NCBI RefSeq assembly: GCF_014194695.1
Contig: NZ_JACIAH010000013.1
Span: forward strand, 1 to 64,000
From: Rhizobium sp. BK399
Lineage (GTDB): Bacteria; Pseudomonadota; Alphaproteobacteria; Rhizobiales; Rhizobiaceae
Length of the DNA stretch: 64,000 nucleotides
Direction: 5' to 3'
Part shown: positions 57,010 through 64,000 of the stretch, piece by piece
Layout of the letters: the number at the start of each line of letters is the position of its first letter
Position numbering within the stretch: position 1 is the stretch's first letter
Made by a program: the position numbers and the translations under genes
The notes under the pieces: model-generated
Database searches by the model: none
What the model was told of the DNA's origin: nothing
The model's input: only the letters and a program-made list of their open reading frames with translations

Positions 57010-57522
57010 CTATCCGCCGAGGCGTCCGAGGTAATCCATCTTGCCGACGGGTACGCCCTGGTTGCGCAGGATCGCGTGAGCCGTTGCAAGGTGGAAGAAG
57101 AAGTTCGGCAGTGCAAAGGTCAACACGTATTCGTCGCCGCGGAACGTGAGCTTATTGCCCCCTGGCGACAGAGTGACTTCCCGCGTTTCCGTCCCCTCGA
57201 GCGTGGCCGGCGCGACGGTAGCGAGATAGGCTTCCGTCTTGGCAACACGCTCACGCAACTCGGCGATCGTCGCCTCGTTGTCCTCAAATTTGGGCGCATC
57301 GCTGCCGGTCAGCCGCGCGATCGCCAGTTTGGCGCTATCGGTCGCGCGCTGATACTGACCCGAGAACGGCAACATGTCCGAAGTCAACCGCGCGGCAACG
57401 AGATCCGCGCCATCGATCCCTCTTTCTTTCGCGAAGTTCTCGGCTTTGTCGAGATAGGTCTTCAAGCTTTCAAGACCGTGCTGGAAGACGGGAACTGTCA
57501 ATCGGTACATCGAAATAGGCAT
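57010..57522 (-). CDS. DUF1993-family protein
   Basis: A 170-residue protein beginning MPISMYRLTVPVFQHGLESL, the typical opening of DUF1993. Later LTSDMLPFSGQYQRATDSAK, LTFRGDEYVLTFALPNFFFHLATAHAILRNQGVPVGKMDYLG match the family. It is related to the DinB-like four-helix bundle group, with no known activity. GGAG lies 7 bases before the chosen ATG; an in-frame ATG 12 bases upstream is the alternative. Confidence 0.8.
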   Translation of the reverse strand: MPISMYRLTVPVFQHGLESLKTYLDKAENFAKERGIDGADLVAARLTSDMLPFSGQYQRATDSAKLAIARLTGSDAPKFEDNEATIAELRERVAKTEAYLATVAPATLEGTETREVTLSPGGNKLTFRGDEYVLTFALPNFFFHLATAHAILRNQGVPVGKMDYLGRLGG

Positions 57523-57675
57523 CGGTTTCTCCATGGTAGGCAGCGACCTGCTGCCGCTGGCGCATATAGTTCGCGCGGGAACGCTTTTCAGCGCCAGCCA
57601 AGGTGTCTTCGCGCGATTTTCGCGGTCGGTCCGGGACCCATCATTGAAATGGACTTGACGCCTTTATCAGAAAAT

Positions 57676-57689
57676 GGAATGAATATTCC
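57676..57689 (+). promoter_or_regulatory. IolR-type operator (GGAA-N6-TTCC) upstream of ibpA
   Basis: GGAA-TGAATA-TTCC matches exactly the motif I recall being reported for the S. meliloti inositol repressor IolR. It lies 150 bases before ibpA in the 316-base gap after the DUF1993 gene. No -35/-10 pair could be placed with certainty in that gap. Confidence 0.55.
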
Positions 57690-57838
57690 GTGATACACAT
57701 TTTACGGTTCGTTTGTTCCGTTTCTTGACGGACTGCCAACGGGAGATGGCCCAACGAACATATACTGGCTTTCGGGCATGGCCCGGAGCTCCGGCGTGAG
57801 GAGGGTGCAGCCGGACACCGCTTTGTGGAGGAAAGAAA

Positions 57839-58768
57839 ATGAAGAAATTTATCCTGGGCACTGCCATGGCGCTCGTCCTGTCGACGGCCGCTCACGCTGA
57901 AACGGTCGGCGTCTCTATGGCGCTCTTCGACGACAACTTCCTGACCGTTCTACGCAACGGCATGCAGGACTACGCCAAGACCATGAACGGCGTGACACTG
58001 CAGGTTGAAGACGCGCAGAACGACGTGGCCAAGCAGCAGAGCCAGATCCAGAACTTCATTGCGTCCAAGGTCGACGCGATCGTCGTCAACCCGGTTGATA
58101 CCGACGCTACGGCGGCGATGTCGAAGATCGCAGCCGAAGCCGGCATTCCACTCGTCTACGTAAACCGCGAGCCGGTCAACGTTGACGCTCTTCCGGACAA
58201 GCAGGCTTTCGTTGCTTCGAATGAGCAGGAGTCCGGCACCCTCGAAGCCAAGGAAGTTTGCCGGCTGCTCGGTGGCAAGGGCAAGGCCGTTGTAATGATG
58301 GGTGAACTCTCCAACCAGGCTGCGCGCATGCGTACCAAGGACGTCCACGATGTCGTGGCGACCGATGAGTGCAAGGGCATCCAGATCATTGAAGAGCAGA
58401 CGGCTAACTGGTCCCGTACCCAAGGTTCCGACCTTATGACCAACTGGCTTTCCAGCGGTCTCGAGTTCGATGCTGTCATCTCGAACAATGACGAAATGGC
58501 AATCGGCGCCATCCAGGCACTCAAGGCAGCCGGTAAGGATCTCAGCAAGATCGTCATCGGCGGTGTTGACGCCACCCAGGACGCACTCGCCGCCATGCAG
58601 GCAGGCGACCTCGACGTGACGGTCTTCCAGGATGCAGCAGGTCAGGGCAAGGGTGCGCTCGATGCAGCTCTGAAGCTGGCTAAGGGCGAAAAGGTGGAAA
58701 AGAAGGTCTATATTCCTTTCCAACTCGTCACGCCTGAGAACGTCAAGGACTTCGTCGCGAAGAACTAA
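57839..58768 (+). CDS. ibpA: Sugar-type ABC transporter binding protein, probably myo-inositol/rhizopine
   Basis: A 309-residue periplasmic binding protein with a signal peptide (MKKFILGTAMALVLSTAAHA). The type I binding fold shows GVSMALFDDNFLTVLRNGM, VDAIVVNPVDTDAT, VYVNREPV, and GGVDATQDALAAMQAGDLDVTVFQDA. These features resemble rhizobial IbpA and the related rhizopine-binding MocB more than ribose RbsB. Ligand is inferred from resemblance, from the IolR-type site upstream and from the CUT2 ABC neighbours. GGAGG precedes the ATG. Confidence 0.8.
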   Translation: MKKFILGTAMALVLSTAAHAETVGVSMALFDDNFLTVLRNGMQDYAKTMNGVTLQVEDAQNDVAKQQSQIQNFIASKVDAIVVNPVDTDATAAMSKIAAEAGIPLVYVNREPVNVDALPDKQAFVASNEQESGTLEAKEVCRLLGGKGKAVVMMGELSNQAARMRTKDVHDVVATDECKGIQIIEEQTANWSRTQGSDLMTNWLSSGLEFDAVISNNDEMAIGAIQALKAAGKDLSKIVIGGVDATQDALAAMQAGDLDVTVFQDAAGQGKGALDAALKLAKGEKVEKKVYIPFQLVTPENVKDFVAKN

Positions 58769-58837
58769 CGTTCAGAGAATCGGGATGCGGGCATGGTCCG
58801 CATCCCTTCCTTCAGTCCGTGTCCGGGAGGAAATGAG

Positions 58838-60379
58838 ATGGTTGTCAGCCCGTCTACCATGGCCGCAGTGCGTCAAAGCGGCGTTGTTCCGAATGCGGAA
58901 TACCTGCTGAGCGCCGAAGGCGTACGCAAGGAATTCCCCGGCGTCATCGCGCTTGATGACGTTCAGTTCCGGCTGAAGCGCGGTACCGTGCACGCCTTGA
59001 TGGGCGAGAATGGCGCGGGCAAGTCGACCCTGATGAAAATCCTCGCTGGCATATACATCCCAGACAAGGGCGAAGTACGCCTCAAAGGCGTCGAGATTCA
59101 GCTGAAATCACCGCTCGATGCGCTGGAAAATGGCATCGCGATGATCCATCAGGAGCTGAACCTGATGCCCTTCATGACCGTTGCCGAGAACATCTGGATC
59201 CGGCGCGAGCCGAAGAACAAGTTCGGCTTTGTTGATCACGCAGCAATGTTCCGCCAGACGGACGAGCTGTTTCGACGGCTGAATATCGATATCGACCCGG
59301 AGATCCAGGTTCGCGATCTTTCGGTTGCCAACAGGCAGATGGTCGAAATTGCCAAGGCGGTTTCCTACAATTCCGACGTTCTGATTATGGACGAGCCGAC
59401 ATCGGCACTGACCGAGCGTGAGGTCGAGCATCTTTTCAGGATCATTCGCGACCTTCGCGCTCAAGGCATCGGCATCGTCTACATCACGCACAAGATGAAC
59501 GAGCTGTTCGAGATTGCCGACGAGTTTTCGGTGTTCCGCGACGGGCGCTACATCGGCACCCATGCGTCGACAGACGTCACCCGCGACGACATCATCCGCA
59601 TGATGGTCGGTCGCGAGATCACACAAATGTTCCCGAAGGAGGAGGTGCCGATCGGCGACGTCGTCCTTTCGGTCAAGAACCTCTCGCTGAACGATGTTTT
59701 CCGCGACGTCTCCTTTGACGTACGATCCGGCGAGATCCTCGGCGTTGCCGGACTTGTGGGATCCGGTCGATCGAATGTCGCCGAGACCTTGTTCGGCGTA
59801 ACGCCGGCGACATCGGGCACCATCGAACTCTTCGGCAAGAAGACAGATATCGCATCGCCAACCGTCGCAATCCAGAACCGCATGGCGTTCCTGACCGAGG
59901 ACCGCAAGGAAACGGGCTGTCTGCTGATCCTCAGCGTTCTCGAGAACATGCAGATCGCCGTTCTCCAGGACAAGTTCGTCAAGGGTGGCTTCGTGCAGGA
60001 GGGCTCGATCGAGGCAACCTGTGAAGACATGGCCAAGAAGCTTCGCGTCAAGACGCCAAACCTCGATGAGCGGGTGGAGAATCTGTCCGGTGGCAACCAG
60101 CAGAAGGTTCTGATCGGTCGCTGGCTGCTTACCAATCCGAAGATCCTCATTCTCGACGAGCCGACACGTGGCATCGATGTCGGCGCCAAGGCCGAGATCC
60201 ATCGTCTTGTGTCGGAGATGGCGAGGAATGGAGTGGCAGTAATCATGATCTCGTCGGAAATGCCAGAAGTGCTCGGCATGAGCGACCGCATCATGGTGAT
60301 GCATGAAGGACGCGTAACCGGTTTTCTCAATCGCGACGAAGCAACGCAGATCAAGGTGATGGAGCTTGCCGCGCAATGA
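58838..60379 (+). CDS. iatA: Sugar ABC transporter ATP-binding protein (CUT2), probably inositol
   Basis: A 513-residue double ABC ATPase. The first half has Walker [10 protein letters not shown] and Walker [12 protein letters not shown]. The second half has the degenerate Walker [10 protein letters not shown] usual for the CUT2 family, the signature [10 protein letters not shown] and Walker [20 protein letters not shown]. It powers uptake through the permease that follows. ATG 58838 has GGGAGG upstream; earlier in-frame starts are inside the leader after ibpA. Confidence 0.88.
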   Translation: MVVSPSTMAAVRQSGVVPNAEYLLSAEGVRKEFPGVIALDDVQFRLKRGTVHALMGENGAGKSTLMKILAGIYIPDKGEVRLKGVEIQLKSPLDALENGIAMIHQELNLMPFMTVAENIWIRREPKNKFGFVDHAAMFRQTDELFRRLNIDIDPEIQVRDLSVANRQMVEIAKAVSYNSDVLIMDEPTSALTEREVEHLFRIIRDLRAQGIGIVYITHKMNELFEIADEFSVFRDGRYIGTHASTDVTRDDIIRMMVGREITQMFPKEEVPIGDVVLSVKNLSLNDVFRDVSFDVRSGEILGVAGLVGSGRSNVAETLFGVTPATSGTIELFGKKTDIASPTVAIQNRMAFLTEDRKETGCLLILSVLENMQIAVLQDKFVKGGFVQEGSIEATCEDMAKKLRVKTPNLDERVENLSGGNQQKVLIGRWLLTNPKILILDEPTRGIDVGAKAEIHRLVSEMARNGVAVIMISSEMPEVLGMSDRIMVMHEGRVTGFLNRDEATQIKVMELAAQ

Positions 60380-60412
60380 CGCGCGGGCTCCGGGAACCGA
60401 AGGGAGGATATC

Positions 60413-61438
60413 ATGAATACCAACGCAGCTGAGGCGGCAGCCCCACTCGCAACGCGGGCGCGCAGACGACGCGTTCCGCCGGAGCTCAGTATTTTCCTCG
60501 TTCTGATTGGGATTGCGCTTGTCTACGAAGTTCTTGGCTGGATCTTTATCGGCCAGAGCTTCCTGTTCAATTCGCAGCGCCTGACGATCATGATCCTCCA
60601 GGTCTCCGTCATTGGCATCATCGCGGTGGGCGTGACGCAGGTCATCATCACCGGAGGCATCGACCTGTCGTCCGGCTCCGTCGTTGGCATGACGGCGATG
60701 ATCGCGGCGAGCTTCGCGCAGGCGTCGACGTGGCCTCGGGCACTTTATCCGTCGTTGACCGACCTACCATTCTTCATTCCGATCGGCGTAGGTCTCCTGA
60801 TTGGCCTGGCGGCCGGTTTCATCAACGGACAGCTGATCGCAAGAACCAAGATCCCACCGTTCATCGCGACGCTCGGCATGATGGTCTCTGCACGCGGCAT
60901 TTCGAAGTGGTACACCAAAGGCCAGCCGGTTTCGGGGCTCACCGATCAATTCAATTTCATCGGCACCGGCATTTGGCCTGTGATCGTCTTCCTCGTCGTC
61001 GCGCTGATCTTCCATATCGCCCTGCGCTATACCCGCTACGGCAAATTCACCTATGCAATCGGCGCCAATCTTCAGGCAGCGCGCGTTTCCGGTATCAATA
61101 TCGAGGCGCACCTCATCAAGGTTTACGCCATCGCTGGTCTCTTGGCAGGTCTTGCCGGCGTGGTCACCGCAGCCCGCGCTCAAACCGCGCAAGCAGGCAT
61201 GGGTGTCATGTACGAATTGGACGCGATTGCTGCGACGGTCATCGGGGGCACGTCTCTGACAGGTGGCGTCGGTCGGATCACCGGCACGGTTATCGGCACG
61301 ATCATCCTCGGCGTGATGACCTCAGGCTTTACCTTCCTCAGGGTTGATGCGTATTACCAGGAGATCGTCAAAGGGCTGATCATCGTGGCCGCTGTCGTGA
61401 TCGACGTTTACCGGCAAAAGAAACGCGCGAAGCACTGA
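60413..61438 (+). CDS. iatP: Sugar ABC transporter permease (CUT2), probably inositol
   Basis: A 341-residue membrane permease of the RbsC/AraH type with about eight to ten helices. It contains GVTQVIITGGIDLSSGSVVG, KIPPFIATLGMMVSARG, AIGANLQAARVSGINIEAH and YELDAIAATVIGGTSLTGGVG, all standard family marks. Probably a homodimer with IatA. GGAGG lies before the ATG; a strong terminator follows, closing the three-gene operon. Confidence 0.88.
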   Translation: MNTNAAEAAAPLATRARRRRVPPELSIFLVLIGIALVYEVLGWIFIGQSFLFNSQRLTIMILQVSVIGIIAVGVTQVIITGGIDLSSGSVVGMTAMIAASFAQASTWPRALYPSLTDLPFFIPIGVGLLIGLAAGFINGQLIARTKIPPFIATLGMMVSARGISKWYTKGQPVSGLTDQFNFIGTGIWPVIVFLVVALIFHIALRYTRYGKFTYAIGANLQAARVSGINIEAHLIKVYAIAGLLAGLAGVVTAARAQTAQAGMGVMYELDAIAATVIGGTSLTGGVGRITGTVIGTIILGVMTSGFTFLRVDAYYQEIVKGLIIVAAVVIDVYRQKKRAKH

Positions 61439-61454
61439 CGAAAAGGACTCTGGA

Positions 61455-61478
61455 ACGGGAGCCTCGGCTCCCGTTTTT
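61455..61478 (+). terminator. Terminator of the ibpA-iatA-iatP operon
   Basis: A 9-base stem ACGGGAGCC/GGCTCCCGT with a 2-base loop, followed by TTTT. Confidence 0.88.
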
Positions 61479-61596
61479 CGTTTCCGCTAACCATTGCTAC
61501 CGAACCGCAAAAATTCTGAAAAAAGGGGTAGCGTATTCCGCCAGCTTTTCTATTCTGCGCTCTTCATATCGCCCGCTCGGGCACACAGGAACGCAG

Positions 61597-62655
61597 ATGC
61601 AATTCGTATTCGACGGCCATAACGACGTCCTTCTCCGGCTTTGGACACATGAACGGGATGGCGGCGATCCAATCGCTGAATTTTCAAACGGAACTGATCT
61701 AGGCCACATCGATGCTCCACGCGCCAAGGCTGGCGGTCTGGCCGGTGGCCTTTGTGCAATCTACGTTCCTTCCGGCGATCTCGTCTTCGCCGATCCCGAC
61801 AAGAACGGTCATTACGTGACTCCCCTTGCCGCGCCGCTCGAGCCGCTTTCGTCGCTGAATATCGCGACGGAGATGGCCGCAATCGCGCTTCGCCTCGACC
61901 GCGCCGGCGCCTGGCGTCTTTGCCGCACGGTAAAGGACATCCGCAAAGCCATGGCCGACGGCGTCTTCGCCGCGGTGATGCACATGGAAGGCTGCGAGGC
62001 AATAGGCCCCGACCTGGCAGCGCTCGAAGTGTTCCATGCCGCCGGCCTGCGATCACTCGGCCCAGTATGGAGCCGCCACAATATCTTCGGCCACGGTGTG
62101 CCTTTCGCTTTCCCGATGTCGCCGGACACGGCCCCCGGCCTGACCGAAGCGGGCTTTGCCCTCGTGCGCGAATGCAACAGGCTTGGGATCATGATCGATC
62201 TGGCGCACATCACCGAGAAAGGCTTTTGGGATGTCGCAAAGACGACCGATCAGCCGCTCGTTGCTAGCCATTCGAACGCCCATGCACTGACACCGGTTGC
62301 CCGCAATCTCACCGACAAACAACTCGACGCCATCAGAGAAAGCCGCGGTCTCGTCGGCGTAAACTACGCGACTGCGATGCTGCGCAGCGACGGACGCTCC
62401 GACGGTGACACGCCACTGAGGGATATGGTGCGCCATATCGACTATCTGGTCGAGCGCGTCGGCATCGACTGCGTGGCGCTCGGTTCGGACTTTGACGGCG
62501 CGACAATTCCTGAAGAAATAGGGGATGCCGCAGGCAATCAGAAGCTCATTGCTGCCCTCCAGCGCGTTGGCTATGGTGCCCGAGATCTTGAAAAATTGGC
62601 CAGCGGGAACTGGCTGAGAATTCTGGCTTCGGCGTGGGGAGAACAGGACGCCTAA
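61597..62655 (+). CDS. Membrane dipeptidase (peptidase M19)
   Basis: A 352-residue zinc dipeptidase of the renal dipeptidase family. Metal ligands are visible: FDGHNDVLLRL (H-x-D), MEGCEAIG (Glu), IDLAHITEKGFWDV (His) and VASHSNAHAL (His), with LGSDFDGA near the C-terminus. It hydrolyses dipeptides, including D-amino-acid ones in some relatives. AGGAA precedes the ATG. It is followed 47 bases later by a peptide-type ABC binding protein, so the two likely act together in peptide use. Confidence 0.9.
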   Translation: MQFVFDGHNDVLLRLWTHERDGGDPIAEFSNGTDLGHIDAPRAKAGGLAGGLCAIYVPSGDLVFADPDKNGHYVTPLAAPLEPLSSLNIATEMAAIALRLDRAGAWRLCRTVKDIRKAMADGVFAAVMHMEGCEAIGPDLAALEVFHAAGLRSLGPVWSRHNIFGHGVPFAFPMSPDTAPGLTEAGFALVRECNRLGIMIDLAHITEKGFWDVAKTTDQPLVASHSNAHALTPVARNLTDKQLDAIRESRGLVGVNYATAMLRSDGRSDGDTPLRDMVRHIDYLVERVGIDCVALGSDFDGATIPEEIGDAAGNQKLIAALQRVGYGARDLEKLASGNWLRILASAWGEQDA

Positions 62656-62702
62656 GCCTGCCGATTGCTTTGTGTTGAAATGGAAAACAGGGGAACAAAA
62701 CC

Positions 62703-64000
62703 ATGATAGTCAGCAAATTCAACCGCACCTTCCGCGCACTCTCTGCGGGGGCAGCGCTCTCGATCATGATGGCAGCCGCGCCGGTCGCCTTCGCAGAAAC
62801 GCCGAAGGACACGCTGGTCGAAGGCTTCGCCATCGATGACATCATCACCATGGATCCGGGCGAAGCATTCGAGCTGTCGACGGCTGAGGTCACGAGCAAC
62901 ACCTACAGCCTGCTCGTCCGTCTCGATATGAGCGACACTTCGAAGGTAAAGGGTGACCTTGCTGAGAGCTGGACGGTTTCCGACGATGGCCTGACCTATA
63001 CCTTCAAGCTGAAGCCCGGCATGAAATTCGCGTCCGGCAACCCGATCACGGCTGAAGACGTCGCGTGGTCGTTCGAACGGGCCGTCAAACTCGACAAGAG
63101 CCCGGCCTTCATCATCACCCAATTCGGCATCAACGGCGACAACGTCACCGAGAAGGCGAAGGCAACGGATGAAAGCACGTTCGTCTTCACCGTCGACAAG
63201 CCCTATGCGCCGAGCTTCGTGCTGAACTGCTTGACGGCAACTGTGGCATCCGTCGTCGACAAGAAGCTGGTCGTGGATCACGTCAAGTCCGTGACGCCGA
63301 GCGCCGACTACAAGTACGACAACGATTTCGGCAACGAGTGGCTGAAGACCGGCTATGCCGGCTCCGGCGCCTTCAAGCTCCGCGAATGGCGCGCCAATGA
63401 AGTCGTCGTGATGGAGCGCAACGACAACTATTACGGCGACAAGGCGAAACTCAACCGGGTTATCTATCGCTTCATGAAGGAAAGTTCGGCGCAGCGCCTG
63501 GCGCTCGAAGCCGGTGATATCGATATCGCGCGCAACCTAGAGCCCGGTGACCTCGATGCAGTCGTCAAGAATGCCGACCTGACGACTGTCAGCGCGCCGA
63601 AGGGCACTGTCTACTACGTCAGCCTCAATTCCAAGAACGAGAACCTGAAGAAGCCTGAGGTCCAGGAAGCCTTTAAGTATCTCGTCGACTACGATGCGAT
63701 CGGCTCGACGCTCATCAAGGGCATCGGCGAAATCCACCAGACCTTCCTGCCGAAGGGCCAGCTCGGCGCGCTCGATGAAAACCCGTACAAGCTCGACGTC
63801 GCCAAGGCCAAGGAACTGCTTGCGAAGGCCGGCCTGAAGGACGGCTTCTCGGTAACGATGGACGTCCGCAATACGCAGCCGGTAACCGGTATTGCTGAAT
63901 CCATGCAGCAGTCGCTCGCCCAGGCCGGCGTCAAGATGGAGATCATCCCCGGCGACGGCAAGCAGACCCTGACGAAGTTCCGCGCGCGCACCCACGACAT
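62703..64000 (+). CDS. Peptide-type ABC transporter substrate-binding protein (partial)
   Basis: About 432 codons are visible; the gene runs off the window. It has a signal peptide (to about residue 32, AAAPVAFAETP) and then an SBP family 5 fold: DTLVEGFAIDDIITMDPGEA, DLAESWTVSDDGLTYTFKLKPGMKF, ITAEDVAWSFERAV, GSGAFKLREWRANEVVVMERNDNYYG and AYKYLVDYD-like FKYLVDYDAIG. Family members bind di- or oligopeptides, or other solutes. A dipeptidase gene just upstream supports a dipeptide ligand. Permease genes would be expected beyond the window. Confidence 0.88.
   Translation, partial: MIVSKFNRTFRALSAGAALSIMMAAAPVAFAETPKDTLVEGFAIDDIITMDPGEAFELSTAEVTSNTYSLLVRLDMSDTSKVKGDLAESWTVSDDGLTYTFKLKPGMKFASGNPITAEDVAWSFERAVKLDKSPAFIITQFGINGDNVTEKAKATDESTFVFTVDKPYAPSFVLNCLTATVASVVDKKLVVDHVKSVTPSADYKYDNDFGNEWLKTGYAGSGAFKLREWRANEVVVMERNDNYYGDKAKLNRVIYRFMKESSAQRLALEAGDIDIARNLEPGDLDAVVKNADLTTVSAPKGTVYYVSLNSKNENLKKPEVQEAFKYLVDYDAIGSTLIKGIGEIHQTFLPKGQLGALDENPYKLDVAKAKELLAKAGLKDGFSVTMDVRNTQPVTGIAESMQQSLAQAGVKMEIIPGDGKQTLTKFRARTHD

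Overview
The window reads as chromosomal DNA of a Rhizobiaceae alphaproteobacterium (Rhizobium/Sinorhizobium/Agrobacterium group). The evidence is high GC content, an ndvA/chvA cyclic beta-1,2-glucan exporter, an exoB-type galE, an inositol/rhizopine-type ABC transporter, the alphaproteobacterial LexA motif GAAC-N7-GAAC, an alpha-r14-type small RNA with anti-Shine-Dalgarno loops, and long stretches of gene order that I recall from Sinorhizobium meliloti (pyc-ndvA; bfr-rppH-ctpA-rlmH-rsfS; nadD-proA-proB-obgE-rpmA-rplU). Genus and species cannot be fixed from the sequence alone.

Layout. 1-12 kb: start of pyc, a LuxR-type regulator, ndvA, a VOC protein, an MHS-family transporter with a large periplasmic insert, a PAP2 phosphatase, leuB, a Ser/Thr dehydratase, leuD, a CitE-like lyase and small proteins. 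A near-perfect parS site abuts leuB. 12-18 kb: the SOS mutagenesis cassette imuA-imuB-dnaE2 behind a LexA box. 18-24.8 kb: bfd-bfr iron storage, then rppH, a YibQ-type deacetylase, ctpA, an EnvC-like protein, rlmH and rsfS. 24.9-28 kb: a molybdate module (single-domain ModE-like regulator convergent with modABC) sitting between rsfS and its usual partner nadD. 28.3 kb: an alpha-r14/NfeR1-like sRNA. 28.4-35.6 kb: nadD, proA, proB, obgE, an endonuclease/phosphatase-fold protein, two GNATs, rpmA and rplU.

35.9-43 kb: tRNA-Ser(CGA) followed by a leucine-catabolism operon (ivd, mccB, mccA, hmgL and an enoyl-CoA hydratase). 43.4-46.1 kb: a tightly overlapping four-gene lipid module (PlsC-like, CdsA-like, unknown four-helix membrane protein, CDP-alcohol phosphotransferase with a degenerate active site). 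46.4-54.7 kb: a complete kdp potassium-uptake operon with its two-component system. It carries two tiny membrane-protein genes in addition to kdpF, one before kdpF and one between kdpA and kdpB. 54.7-57.5 kb: a methyltransferase-like protein, galE/exoB and a DUF1993 protein. 57.6-61.4 kb: a CUT2 sugar ABC transporter of the myo-inositol type (ibpA-iatA-iatP) with a GGAA-N6-TTCC IolR-type site upstream. 61.6-64 kb: an M19 dipeptidase and the start of a peptide-type ABC binding protein, cut by the window end.

Most of the window is housekeeping or well-known metabolism. The parts that most deserve follow-up are the four-gene lipid module, the extra small proteins in kdp, the anti-SD sRNA, the relocated mod module with its dyads, and the parS site. 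No insertion sequences, CRISPR arrays, prophage genes or integrases were seen.
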